This document shows, one piece after another, positions 56,951-63,730 of a DNA stretch of 64,000 nt. The stretch is from positions 1 through 64,000 of the IMG/VR virus record IMGVR_UViG_3300027973_000032. One strand, 5' to 3'. Below the pieces are notes generated by a model. The model did not search any database. It saw only the letters and a list, made by a program, of their open reading frames with translations, and was not told the origin of the DNA. The DNA is from a virus. The position numbers and the translations under genes are program-made. How positions within the stretch are numbered: the first letter of the stretch is position 1; the number at the start of each line of letters is the position of its first letter.

Positions 56951-57039
56951 GCGGTGACAAAGGTGATCGCATGGTAGCCATTGCAATGGCTGCATGTTTT
57001 GCTGTTCTTACTTGTTTGACTATTAAAGGATATCTATAA
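56947..57039 (+). CDS. Membrane microprotein (30 aa)
   Basis: A short charged start (MSGDKGDR) then one membrane helix (MVAIAMAACFAVLTCLTIKG). ATGA overlap upstream and one-base overlap downstream support it. Confidence 0.52.
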   Translation: MSGDKGDRMVAIAMAACFAVLTCLTIKGYL

Positions 57040-57515
57040 TGGGTACTCGTAGCCGCATTGGTGTTAAGGTCAATGGTGTATACCTCAGCGTATATTGTCA
57101 TTGGGATGGTTATGCAGAACATAACGGTGCAATCCTTATGGCTCACTACAATGATCAGGCCCGGGTTGAAGAGCTTGTATGCATGGGCGATATGAGCACG
57201 CTAGGCAAAGACATTGGTGAGAAGCATGGCTTTAGCAGCCGTGACATGGATATCCCATACGAGAAGTTTGAAGAACTCTATGGCGATATGTGTACCTTTT
57301 ACGGACGTGATCGAGACGAAACTGATGTAGGCTTTAAGACTGCTGCCACTGTTAAAGACTTCCTTGACCAATGTGAAAGCTGTGGTGCTGAATACTACTA
57401 CATCTTCAACAATGGTGAATGGCTATATGGTAGCCTACATGAACGTGACGACGAGTACTATACGTTCGTTTCGTTGCGTACGGTATTTGCCAAGAAAGAA
57501 AGGGAAGCAGCATGA
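57039..57515 (+). CDS. Conserved phage hypothetical (158 aa)
   Basis: MGTRSRIGVKVNGVYLSVYC, HWDGYAEHNGAILMAHYND and later AEYYYIFNNGEWLYG. This family, with G-T-R-S-R-I and Y-C-H-W-D-G-Y, is widespread in phages and has no known function. Overlaps both neighbours by a few bases. Confidence 0.8.
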   Translation: MGTRSRIGVKVNGVYLSVYCHWDGYAEHNGAILMAHYNDQARVEELVCMGDMSTLGKDIGEKHGFSSRDMDIPYEKFEELYGDMCTFYGRDRDETDVGFKTAATVKDFLDQCESCGAEYYYIFNNGEWLYGSLHERDDEYYTFVSLRTVFAKKEREAA

Positions 57516-57661
57516 ACTCAGCACAAACAGTAGAAGTCATTGTGCGTCTGTATATTGAAAAGGATGCAGACGTCAATGAAGTATTGCAAGAGATGGATTA
57601 CAGTTTCAAGTATCCAGGCATTCTAGCCACAGAGATTGTGGATGTGAACACAGAGATTTGA
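57512..57661 (+). CDS. Small hypothetical protein (49 aa)
   Basis: VEVIVRLYIEKDADVNEVLQ then EMDYSFKYPGILATEIVDVN; a beta-alpha-beta pattern. ATGA overlap upstream. Comparable short proteins occur in marine phages. Confidence 0.6.
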   Translation: MNSAQTVEVIVRLYIEKDADVNEVLQEMDYSFKYPGILATEIVDVNTEI

Positions 57662-57663
57662 CT

Positions 57664-57712
57664 GTTGTACTCTTACAACAGAGTTGACAGGGCGTGGGGT
57701 AGGCTATATAAT
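57664..57712 (+). promoter_or_regulatory. Early promoter P6 with palindrome
   Basis: GTTGTACTCTTACAAC (57664-57679), 4 bp, TTGACA (57684-57689), 17 bp, TATAAT (57707-57712). Class A leader. It drives the ATPase gene. Confidence 0.9.
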
Positions 57713-57745
57713 ATTGAAACTGTAACAAAGAGTTGGAGCAAATAG

Positions 57746-58621
57746 ATGCCTAAGATGATCACTATGGAGACCATGCAGTTAAAAAAAGCACCCGTTCGCA
57801 CAGAGAGCCTTGCACAAGAACCAAGTAAGAAGGTTCTCAAAGAGACTGATGACCAAATCAAAAGTCGTCTACGTGAACGTTTCCAAGTACTTGAAGACAT
57901 GACTCGTGCCGTAAAGAAAGGCCAAGTACGAGCAATGATTGTAAGTGGTCCACCTGGAGTGGGCAAGAGCTTTGGTGTTGAAGCTGTATTAAGTAAACAC
58001 GACACAATGGCCAATATCGCTGGCAATGAAAAGCTCAAAAAGTATGAAGTAGTCAAAGGTGCAATGAGTGCATTGGGTCTCTACAAGAAGCTGTTTGAGT
58101 TTAGTGGCACAAAGAATATCCTTGTGTTCGATGACTGTGATAGTGTATTGTTAGATGACTTGTCGCTGAACATTCTCAAAGCAGCATTGGACAGTGGCAA
58201 GAAGCGTATGATTCACTGGAATACGGAGAGTCATGCATTGAATAGAGATGGCATTCCAGACAGCTTTGAGTTTAAAGGTGGTGCAATCTTTATCACCAAT
58301 ATCAAGTTTGACAATGTAAAGAGTCGCAAACTGCGTGACCATTTAGAAGCATTGGAGAGCCGTTGCCATTATTTGGACCTGACCATTGACACTGATCGTG
58401 AGAAGATCTTACGTATTAGACAGATCATTGAAGATGGCATGTTAGATGAGTATGAGTTTGGTGATGATGGACGTGAAGCCGTTATTCACTTCATTGACAC
58501 TCACAAGACTGAATTGCGTGAGTTGTCATTGCGTATGGTATTAAAGATTGCAGATCTCAAAGCATCGTTCCCAGACCGTTGGGAGAATGTTGCAAAGATG
58601 ACTTGTATGCGTCGTAATTAA
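57746..58621 (+). CDS. AAA+ ATPase (291 aa)
   Basis: Walker A VSGPPGVGKSFGVE (Gly68-Ser75), Walker B NILVFDDCDSVLLDD, sensor 1 GGAIFITNIKFDN and an Arg-rich segment LRDHLEALESRCHYL. The fold is that of a small MoxR/RuvB-like ATPase common in marine phages. It may help replication initiation, a toxin-like or chaperone process; the partner is unknown. It has its own promoter and a double terminator, so it is a single-gene unit. Confidence 0.88.
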   Translation: MPKMITMETMQLKKAPVRTESLAQEPSKKVLKETDDQIKSRLRERFQVLEDMTRAVKKGQVRAMIVSGPPGVGKSFGVEAVLSKHDTMANIAGNEKLKKYEVVKGAMSALGLYKKLFEFSGTKNILVFDDCDSVLLDDLSLNILKAALDSGKKRMIHWNTESHALNRDGIPDSFEFKGGAIFITNIKFDNVKSRKLRDHLEALESRCHYLDLTIDTDREKILRIRQIIEDGMLDEYEFGDDGREAVIHFIDTHKTELRELSLRMVLKIADLKASFPDRWENVAKMTCMRRN

Positions 58622-58628
58622 TTCCCGT

Positions 58629-58686
58629 CAAAAACTCGTCGCTCCCGAGTTTTTGAATCCCCCGTCGCTCCCGGGGGATTTTTTTT
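58629..58686 (+). terminator. Double hairpin terminator
   Basis: Hairpin 1: CAAAAACTCG and CGAGTTTTTG (58629-58655). Hairpin 2: ATCCCCCG and CGGGGGAT (58657-58679) followed by a T run. Both loops share the sequence CGTCGCTCCCG. Confidence 0.9.
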
Positions 58687-58687
58687 G

Positions 58688-58736
58688 GTTGCATAGAAAC
58701 AACACCATTGACTGAACTACTCAAAGGCACTATACT
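58688..58736 (+). promoter_or_regulatory. Early promoter P7 with palindrome
   Basis: GTTGCATAGAAACAAC (58688-58703), 4 bp, TTGACT (58708-58713), 17 bp, TATACT (58731-58736), 6 nt, ATG (58743). Confidence 0.88.
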
Positions 58737-58769
58737 AAGAACATGGACAAAACGAAACTGGAGTACAAG

Positions 58770-59012
58770 ATGGCACGTAAGCAAACCAACTACCTTTTGG
58801 AACTCATCGACAGCGGCATGCTCAGTGCTGATGACGTCGTTACTATGGCACTCAAGTACATGAGTGAAGACGAAGTCGCTGACATGATGCGGGTTAACGA
58901 CATCCTTGTTGAAGACGATGAAGAGTTTGGGGACGACGATGATCAGGCAGAAGAATGGCACGACAGCGTCAGCGAGTCACAAGAATGGCACGACTACGAC
59001 GAAGATTGTTGA
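58770..59012 (+). CDS. Small acidic protein (80 aa)
   Basis: MARKQTNYLLELIDSGMLSA, MALKYMSEDEVADMMRVNDI, and a highly acidic end with two EWHD segments. The N-terminal part resembles a conserved marine-phage microprotein. GGAG precedes 58770; an in-frame ATG at 58743 lies at the predicted transcription start. Confidence 0.7.
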   Translation: MARKQTNYLLELIDSGMLSADDVVTMALKYMSEDEVADMMRVNDILVEDDEEFGDDDDQAEEWHDSVSESQEWHDYDEDC

Positions 59013-59013
59013 T

Positions 59014-59062
59014 GTTGTAAGCATACAACGGGCTTGCTCAAAAGGCCCGTTGGAGTTATACT
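59014..59062 (+). promoter_or_regulatory. Early promoter P8 with palindrome
   Basis: GTTGTAAGCATACAAC (59014-59029), 4 bp, TTGCTC (59034-59039), 17 bp, TATACT (59057-59062), 6 nt, ATG (59069). Second dyad CAACGGGC and GCCCGTTG around the -35 box. Confidence 0.9.
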
Positions 59063-59089
59063 AAGAGCATGGACACACAGGAGCACAAG

Positions 59090-59245
59090 ATGAAGACAGA
59101 CAAAGCACAACAGGCCGTAATCCAACTGCTTAAGAGCAAGTTGGCTCGGGAAGACGAAGCAACGGTAAAGGCTGCTTTCTTTAACGTGTTCAAAGACATT
59201 GATCAGAAGTTGGCTCGTGTACTGTGGCTGGAGGCAAAGGTATGA
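59090..59245 (+). CDS. Small helical protein (51 aa)
   Basis: MKTDKAQQAVIQLLKSKLAR, then AAFFNVFKDIDQKLARVLW. GGAG before 59090; in-frame ATG at 59069 would add MDTQEHK. ATGA overlap downstream. Not recognised. Confidence 0.62.
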   Translation: MKTDKAQQAVIQLLKSKLAREDEATVKAAFFNVFKDIDQKLARVLWLEAKV

Positions 59246-59382
59246 CCGCACAAGAATTGATTGACTTGTTGACGAAGTTAGATCCCAATAAAGAGATACT
59301 GATCTATGATGGATCGTGGGATCAAAACAAGTCAATCAGCGAAGTAGAAGTTAACGAAGACGGCGACGTCGTTATTTGGTAA
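59242..59382 (+). CDS. Small conserved phage protein (46 aa)
   Basis: MTAQELIDLLTKLDPNKEIL, IYDGSW, and VEVNEDGDVVIW. A short relative of the protein at 56205. Start at the ATGA overlap. Confidence 0.65.
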   Translation: MTAQELIDLLTKLDPNKEILIYDGSWDQNKSISEVEVNEDGDVVIW

Positions 59383-59392
59383 GGAGAACATA

Positions 59393-59596
59393 ATGGCACG
59401 AATGAAAGAACTTTACGAAGATGTTAGGGAAATGTTCGAACAGGGCCTTAGCGATGCAGCCATTGCCTATGCCACTGGTCAACCCATTGAATTGATACAA
59501 GACTGCACGGCGCAGTTCATTGACGAAGATGAAGAAGGCTTTGACTTCGACCAAGTGGCTGCGGATGACTTTTCCTTCGACGAAATAGAGTATTAA
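59393..59596 (+). CDS. Small protein with HTH-like start (67 aa)
   Basis: MARMKELYEDVREMFEQGLS, DAAIAYATGQPIELIQDC: a short helix-turn-helix-like segment as in small phage regulators, followed by an acidic tail. AAGGAG ribosome-binding site. Confidence 0.66.
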   Translation: MARMKELYEDVREMFEQGLSDAAIAYATGQPIELIQDCTAQFIDEDEEGFDFDQVAADDFSFDEIEY

Positions 59597-59638
59597 AAAA
59601 ACAACAGGCTTGCTCAAACTGCCTGTTGATAGTATACT
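59590..59638 (+). promoter_or_regulatory. Early promoter P9 with half palindrome
   Basis: Only the right half CAAC (59602-59605) is kept. 4 bp, TTGCTC (59610-59615), 17 bp, TATACT (59633-59638), 6 nt, ATG (59645). Second dyad CAACAGGC and GCCTGTTG around the -35 box. Confidence 0.85.
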
Positions 59639-59665
59639 AAGAACATGGCAACACAGGAGCACAAG

Positions 59666-59881
59666 ATGGGGTACAAGGTGGTAGCAGACAAGTACCAAAT
59701 GGACATGATGCGTGAGAAATACGGCCCACGCAAAGGTCTGGAAGGTCCCTTCAACTTCAGTGGCCGTGTTCTTTACTACGATGTCCGAGAAGGCTCCTAC
59801 TACGACCCACGTACAGACTTCTACGTGGCTCAGGACGAAATGACGTCAATCCACAACCAACTACTGGACAAGATGCGATGA
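59666..59881 (+). CDS. Small hypothetical protein (71 aa)
   Basis: MGYKVVADKYQMDMMREKYG, then a Tyr-rich middle (YYDVREGSYYDPRTDFYVAQ). GGAG before 59666; in-frame ATG at 59645 would add MATQEHK. ATGA overlap downstream. Confidence 0.64.
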   Translation: MGYKVVADKYQMDMMREKYGPRKGLEGPFNFSGRVLYYDVREGSYYDPRTDFYVAQDEMTSIHNQLLDKMR

Positions 59882-60117
59882 ACTGGAACAAAGAAGGCCA
59901 ACAGGTTGCTGGAGTGTACTTGGGTGCCTACACCGTCACTGGTGTGGTTCAAAGCAGCCGTGTCAAATACGGCGGCAAGGTCCAACACCGCGTCCTGCTA
60001 GACAAGCCCGTTATGGTGTTTGGCCGTGAGGCAGAGGAACTCCTGTTGGACGACGAAGAACTGTTCACCAAACCCCGTAAGGGCATGATGGATGTTGTAT
60101 TTGAACAACAGGCTTGA
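59878..60117 (+). CDS. Small beta-rich protein (79 aa)
   Basis: VAGVYLGAYTVTGVVQSSRV, HRVLLDKPVMVFGREAEELL. Beta barrel-like; similar short proteins occur in marine phages. ATGA overlap upstream. Its end carries the palindrome of P10. Confidence 0.66.
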   Translation: MNWNKEGQQVAGVYLGAYTVTGVVQSSRVKYGGKVQHRVLLDKPVMVFGREAEELLLDDEELFTKPRKGMMDVVFEQQA

Positions 60118-60142
60118 CGATTTGAGCAGCCGACGTTATACT
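60094..60142 (+). promoter_or_regulatory. Early promoter P10 with palindrome
   Basis: GTTGTATTTGAACAAC (60094-60109), 4 bp, TTGACG (60114-60119), 17 bp, TATACT (60137-60142). Class A leader. Confidence 0.88.
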
Positions 60143-60171
60143 ATTGAAACAGTACAGCAAAGGAGCAACTA

Positions 60172-60396
60172 ATGTTCGCAGTAGTAGATACCAAAACAGA
60201 AGAACCCATTAAGACTTATAAGACATTTAAAGGCGCTGCCATTGCCATGCGAGCAATGAACAAGAAGGCAGGCTTTCCAATACGAATGACTCGTTGCTGG
60301 ACACGCGGACTGAGCTTGGAATGGTGCCGCACAATGAACGATGAATACGAATACGGTCCCTACGCTGTGGGCGGCCAAATCCATTACGTAGGTTAA
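60172..60396 (+). CDS. Small hypothetical protein (74 aa)
   Basis: MFAVVDTKTEEPIKTYKTFK, GAAIAMRAMNKKAGFPIRMT. A short mixed protein with two conserved-looking Cys/Trp segments. AAGGAG ribosome-binding site. Confidence 0.62.
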   Translation: MFAVVDTKTEEPIKTYKTFKGAAIAMRAMNKKAGFPIRMTRCWTRGLSLEWCRTMNDEYEYGPYAVGGQIHYVG

Positions 60397-60406
60397 GGAG
60401 AATACA

Positions 60407-60895
60407 ATGCCTAATTGGTGTAATAATACTGTCACTATCAAACATAGTGACCCAAAGATGATTGCTCGTGTACGCGATGCCTTTGAACAAGAACGGCTGT
60501 GCAATGAGTTCCTTCCCAATCCCAATGGTGAATGGTCGTGGGAACACTCGGTGAACACTTGGGGAACCAAATGGGAAATTGCCGGAGAGATTGACAGCAT
60601 TGAAGACGGAGTAGTCCTCACCTTTGATAGTGCATGGGCTCCCCCAATTGGCCTATACGAAAAGCTCTACTCACTGGGCTATGAAGTCACTGCTCGTTAC
60701 TATGAACCAGGTATGGCCTTTGCCGGCACATACGAAGATGGTAGCGATGACTGCTACGACTACAGTGGCATGAATGCTGATGAGATTGAAAAGTACCTCC
60801 CAGAAGAACTGGACCAGTACTTTGGCATCAGCGAGACTGTGAGTCAGTGGGAAGAAGAAAACAACGAAGAAACGGTTGACAGCAACGACGATTGA
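60407..60895 (+). CDS. Api92/DUF1281-like protein (162 aa)
   Basis: MPNWCNNTVTIKHSDPKMIA, VNTWGTKWEIAGEI and VVLTFDSAWAPPIGLYEKLY are the marks of the ferredoxin-like Api92 family in phages and mobile DNA. The acidic tail is unusual. Function unknown. AAGGAG ribosome-binding site. Confidence 0.84.
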   Translation: MPNWCNNTVTIKHSDPKMIARVRDAFEQERLCNEFLPNPNGEWSWEHSVNTWGTKWEIAGEIDSIEDGVVLTFDSAWAPPIGLYEKLYSLGYEVTARYYEPGMAFAGTYEDGSDDCYDYSGMNADEIEKYLPEELDQYFGISETVSQWEEENNEETVDSNDD

Positions 60896-60904
60896 TGTTA
60901 CTAT
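60876..60904 (+). promoter_or_regulatory. Sigma70-type promoter P11 without palindrome
   Basis: TTGACA (60876-60881), 17 bp, TACTAT (60899-60904), in the end of the Api92-like gene. Confidence 0.65.
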
Positions 60905-60949
60905 ATTGATACTGCGAAAGCACGTACACACACTAAAAGGAAATTGAAA

Positions 60950-61345
60950 ATGGCTACTGATAAGACTTTTACCGTTGCAGGTGTATCCAAACACAAAGGC
61001 GAATACAAGGTTCGCTTTGCCAATGATGTTATGCGAGTTAAGGTACTGACTAAAGGCGGACACGAAGATATTCGTCTTGTTGAACTAGACGAACCCCTCT
61101 CCAAGCTTGATGCAGTTCTGGCAATTAAGAACATGACTGAGTTCGCAGACGTCAATGCACAGAATGCATTTTTGGAATACGTTGAACGTAATGTGCCAGC
61201 TGCCAAACCAGAAAGCACACCCTCTGCTACCAAAACCAAAGCAGTCGTTGCTAAGGCAAAGGTAAGTACAGTGACCCCACAAGTGCCTGCACTGAAAGGC
61301 ATGACCCCGTTGGGTTTTAAAGATGTAGAGGACGCACCGTTTTAA
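60950..61345 (+). CDS. Conserved phage hypothetical (131 aa)
   Basis: MATDKTFTVAGVSKHKGEYK, VRFANDVMRVKVLTKGGHED, IRLVELDEPLSKLDAVLAIK, and an Ala/Lys/Pro/Thr linker. Conserved in marine phages under the name hypothetical. A TTG six bases upstream is an alternative start. AAAGGAA ribosome-binding site. Confidence 0.76.
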   Translation: MATDKTFTVAGVSKHKGEYKVRFANDVMRVKVLTKGGHEDIRLVELDEPLSKLDAVLAIKNMTEFADVNAQNAFLEYVERNVPAAKPESTPSATKTKAVVAKAKVSTVTPQVPALKGMTPLGFKDVEDAPF

Positions 61346-61346
61346 T

Positions 61347-61535
61347 ATGAGCTGGGAAATGTACGAAGTCTGGGCCGTTGACCTCAACGGTCACGAGACA
61401 CTGATCGACACTACTAAAGACATCAAACGAGCAAGGCTACTGGCCAGAGAGTCGTTGGATGAAATCAATATAGAATGTATCATCTATAAAGAGACTGAGG
61501 ATGGTGAATTAGCATTGGTGGAAAGACTTCAGTGA
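61347..61535 (+). CDS. Small hypothetical protein (62 aa)
   Basis: MSWEMYEVWAVDLNGHETLI, ARLLARESLDEINIECIIYK. Beta-alpha layout. The start lies 1 nt after the previous stop. Not recognised. Confidence 0.62.
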   Translation: MSWEMYEVWAVDLNGHETLIDTTKDIKRARLLARESLDEINIECIIYKETEDGELALVERLQ

Positions 61536-61541
61536 TGTACG

Positions 61542-61619
61542 GGGCCTCTAGCTCATGTTGGTTAGAGCAGTGGACTCATAATCCATTGGTGCCGAGTTCG
61601 ACTCTCGGGGGGCCCACCA
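61542..61619 (+). tRNA. tRNA with CAT anticodon (Met or Ile2)
   Basis: Complete cloverleaf: acceptor GGGCCTC with GGGGCCC, D stem GCTC/GAGC, anticodon loop CTCATAA (CAT at 61577-61579), T stem CCGAG/CTCGG with TTCGACT loop. CCA end encoded. It may be elongator Met or a lysidine-modified Ile. Confidence 0.93.
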
Positions 61620-61623
61620 ATTA

Positions 61624-61708
61624 GCCCGGATGGTGAAATAGGTAGACACAAGAGACTTAAAATCTCTCGCCGAAAGGTGTGCCGGTTCGAGTCCGGCTCC
61701 GGGCACCA
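61624..61708 (+). tRNA. tRNA-Leu (TAA)
   Basis: Acceptor GCCCGGA with TCCGGGC, anticodon loop CTTAAAA (TAA at 61658-61660), a long variable arm CGCCGAAAGGTG, T arm with TTCGAGT. CCA encoded. Reads UUA codons. Confidence 0.95.
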
Positions 61709-61711
61709 TAT

Positions 61712-61787
<76 letters not shown>

Positions 61788-61804
61788 TTGATATAACCAT
61801 GGGG

Positions 61805-61840
61805 GTGTTGTAAAAATACAACACTCTTGCTTTTTTTTAC
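61805..61840 (+). terminator. Possible terminator after the tRNA genes
   Basis: GTGTTGTA, AAAA, TACAACAC form an 8-bp hairpin, with eight T six bases further on. The same bases hold the palindrome of promoter P12, so both roles may be combined. Confidence 0.5.
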
Positions 61841-61855
61841 GAGCTGTGCTATAAT
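61807..61855 (+). promoter_or_regulatory. Early promoter P12 with palindrome
   Basis: GTTGTAAAAATACAAC (61807-61822), 4 bp, TTGCTT (61827-61832), 17 bp, TATAAT (61850-61855). Class C leader (ACACATACTAAATTAACACA). Confidence 0.82.
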
Positions 61856-61892
61856 TTACACATACTAAATTAACACACAGAGAGTTCTAAAA

Positions 61893-62183
61893 ATGCAAAA
61901 GCTTACAGCTACACACATTACTAAAATTAATACCATTATGCTTGATACTATTAGCACGTACATTAAACAGTACAACATTGCTAATACTTACGATCCGCTC
62001 TTAATTACGGATACTTTGCATAACACTTATGCATTGCATAAGTTTAATAATACAAAAAACATACAAGAGTTGCATAACGCAATTATTGCACAAGACACCT
62101 TAGTACGCGAGTACTTTGTTAATGTACTTCGTTATATTGAAAATAACAATTTAATCCCTGCTAGCAAATTTTGCTGTAGTTAA
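61893..62183 (+). CDS. AT-rich hypothetical gene (96 aa)
   Basis: MQKLTATHITKINTIMLDTI, YIKQYNIANTYDPLLITDTL, IQELHNAIIAQDTLVREYF. The base composition is clearly more AT-rich than its neighbours, which may mean a recent origin. No ribosome-binding site beyond GAGAG. Not recognised. Confidence 0.65.
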   Translation: MQKLTATHITKINTIMLDTISTYIKQYNIANTYDPLLITDTLHNTYALHKFNNTKNIQELHNAIIAQDTLVREYFVNVLRYIENNNLIPASKFCCS

Positions 62184-62199
62184 AAACGATATAACAAGT

Positions 62200-62268
62200 G
62201 TTGCATAAAAACAACACTTGTTGTAATAAAACAACAGCATTGACAAAAACAGATCCAGACACTATAAT
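62200..62268 (+). promoter_or_regulatory. Early promoter P13 with two palindromes
   Basis: GTTGCATAAAAACAAC (62200-62215) and GTTGTAATAAAACAAC (62220-62235), 4 bp, TTGACA (62240-62245), 17 bp, TATAAT (62263-62268). Class C leader. Confidence 0.9.
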
Positions 62269-62304
62269 ATACACATACTTAGTTAACACAGAGAGAGAAA
62301 GAAA

Positions 62305-62553
62305 ATGGCTACAATGGCAAACGTATACAAACGTATTATTATTAACTGCTACGGCAAAATTTATGCACGAGGCGATGCAGGCTTAGACTACATGGATAGG
62401 CATGAGGCAATGCTTGCAGACGATTTAGATGTGCTAATGCAACATGTATATAACGATGAGTTAGATACTGTTAGCACAGATAAATTACGTGCGCTTGCAG
62501 ATGCATTGCAAGTCGTTGTCTACGACGCTGAGTTTGACTTAGAGTCTTTTTAA
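62305..62553 (+). CDS. Small acidic protein (82 aa)
   Basis: MATMANVYKRIIINCYGKIY, HEAMLADDLDVLMQHVYNDE, KLRALADALQVVVYDAEFDL. Shares its leader type with the previous AT-rich gene. Not recognised. Confidence 0.65.
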   Translation: MATMANVYKRIIINCYGKIYARGDAGLDYMDRHEAMLADDLDVLMQHVYNDELDTVSTDKLRALADALQVVVYDAEFDLESF

Positions 62554-62566
62554 TACAGGTACTATA

Positions 62567-62629
62567 ATGCAAGGCCAATGGATTTGCGTCAATGGCAAAT
62601 GGATCTTTATTAGAGACAACGAACAATGA
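62567..62629 (+). CDS. 20-aa leader peptide or microprotein
   Basis: Reads MQGQWICVNGKWIFIRDNEQ. Its stop overlaps the next start as ATGA, so it may couple translation into the 103-aa gene. Two tandem copies of a W-I-x-x-x-x-G-x-W-like strand. Confidence 0.5.
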   Translation: MQGQWICVNGKWIFIRDNEQ

Positions 62630-62937
62630 ATAAAGTTATTAGAGATGGATTTGTTGCAGTACTATACAGCCCAGGCTACGGCGCAGGTTGGTATACTTGG
62701 CATAACATTCCAGAACTCATATACGATCCAACTATAGTTGAAATGATTGAACAGGGTCGTCTCAACGACGTCGAAGCTTATTGCGAACTCACATACCCCT
62801 CCTTTACCAAATGCTATATGGGCGCATCTGATCTCGAGATCAGCTGGATTAAAGAAGGTCGCGTATTCCTTATAGAAGAATACGACGGCAACGAAAGCAT
62901 CCGCTTCAGAGAAGACATCCACTGGCTTGTTGCTTAA
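62626..62937 (+). CDS. Conserved phage hypothetical (103 aa)
   Basis: MNKVIRDGFVAVLYSPGYGA, GWYTWHNIPELIYDPTIVEM, YMGASDLEISWIKEGRVFLI, EEYDGNESI. A family shared by many large phages, with unknown function. Its end carries the palindrome of P14. Confidence 0.8.
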   Translation: MNKVIRDGFVAVLYSPGYGAGWYTWHNIPELIYDPTIVEMIEQGRLNDVEAYCELTYPSFTKCYMGASDLEISWIKEGRVFLIEEYDGNESIRFREDIHWLVA

Positions 62938-62977
62938 CTACAACAGGGTAGACATAGGGCCCAACTGGCCGTATAAT
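62929..62977 (+). promoter_or_regulatory. Early promoter P14 with palindrome
   Basis: GTTGCTTAACTACAAC (62929-62944), 4 bp, TAGACA (62949-62954), 17 bp, TATAAT (62972-62977), 6 nt, ATG (62984). Confidence 0.86.
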
Positions 62978-63010
62978 TACTACATGGACAAAGCAAACAA
63001 GGAGCAGGCA

Positions 63011-63385
63011 ATGAGCGAATACACTTACAAGAGCTGGGACGAGTACACTCCATTGGAGCAGGCTGCCATGACCTGGTGGGATATGTACAAGGACGCCTAC
63101 GGCGTTCGCCCACGTGGCACAGACACCAGCTCCTGGACACTGGAGAAGTTTGAGAGTGAATTCAAGTACCTCCAGGACGTGATCCACTGCAACGAACGCC
63201 AACGTGAACTGGACGAGGCCTTCAACATCAAACGGTTTGAAGAGCGCGTGGCCAAAGTCATTGAACTGGGTGCCAAAGACCGCGCAATGGCCCTGCGTTG
63301 GATCCACGAGGCTGAAGGCAGCAACGGCGACGACGAATACCTTTGCTTCTGCGTTGGCGTTCCATACGGCTATATTAAATCTTAA
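63011..63385 (+). CDS. Hypothetical protein (124 aa)
   Basis: MSEYTYKSWDEYTPLEQAAM, TWWDMYKDAYGVRPRG, LEKFESEFKYLQDVI and a helical middle. AAGGAG precedes 63011; an in-frame ATG at 62984 would add MDKANKEQA. I recognise the Y-x-V-R-P-R-G pattern from phage proteins of unknown role. Confidence 0.7.
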   Translation: MSEYTYKSWDEYTPLEQAAMTWWDMYKDAYGVRPRGTDTSSWTLEKFESEFKYLQDVIHCNERQRELDEAFNIKRFEERVAKVIELGAKDRAMALRWIHEAEGSNGDDEYLCFCVGVPYGYIKS

Positions 63386-63406
63386 TCCTAAACTGAGGAC
63401 TACGCA

Positions 63407-63652
63407 ATGACTGCATCACAGAAACAACAGGCCTTCCAGGAAATCATTAGCTGGCTAATGTGGCGTAAAGACACTAGGAAATGTAAGTCTGTAACACGTA
63501 AGGCCATTGTATCCTATTACGAAGCTGTCAGTAAACAGATCACTGGCGTATTTGAAATAAAGGTACTAGAGGCTACCCATATGAACTCACTGGCGCAGGC
63601 CACAGGCGGCGTCTATGTCGTATCCAAGCACAAAGGCAGTATCAAATACTAG
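63407..63652 (+). CDS. Small basic protein (81 aa)
   Basis: MTASQKQQAFQEIISWLMWR, KDTRKCKSVTRKAIVSYYEA. Basic and helical. Not recognised. Confidence 0.64.
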   Translation: MTASQKQQAFQEIISWLMWRKDTRKCKSVTRKAIVSYYEAVSKQITGVFEIKVLEATHMNSLAQATGGVYVVSKHKGSIKY

Positions 63653-63653
63653 T

Positions 63654-63702
63654 GTTGTAATAGCACAACGGGCTAGACATCATAGCCCACCGATGCTATA
63701 CT
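63654..63702 (+). promoter_or_regulatory. Early promoter P15 with palindrome
   Basis: GTTGTAATAGCACAAC (63654-63669), 4 bp, TAGACA (63674-63679), 17 bp, TATACT (63697-63702). GGGC and GCCC flank the -35 box. Class A leader. Confidence 0.9.
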
Positions 63703-63730
63703 ATTGAAACTGTAACAAAGGAACAACGCA

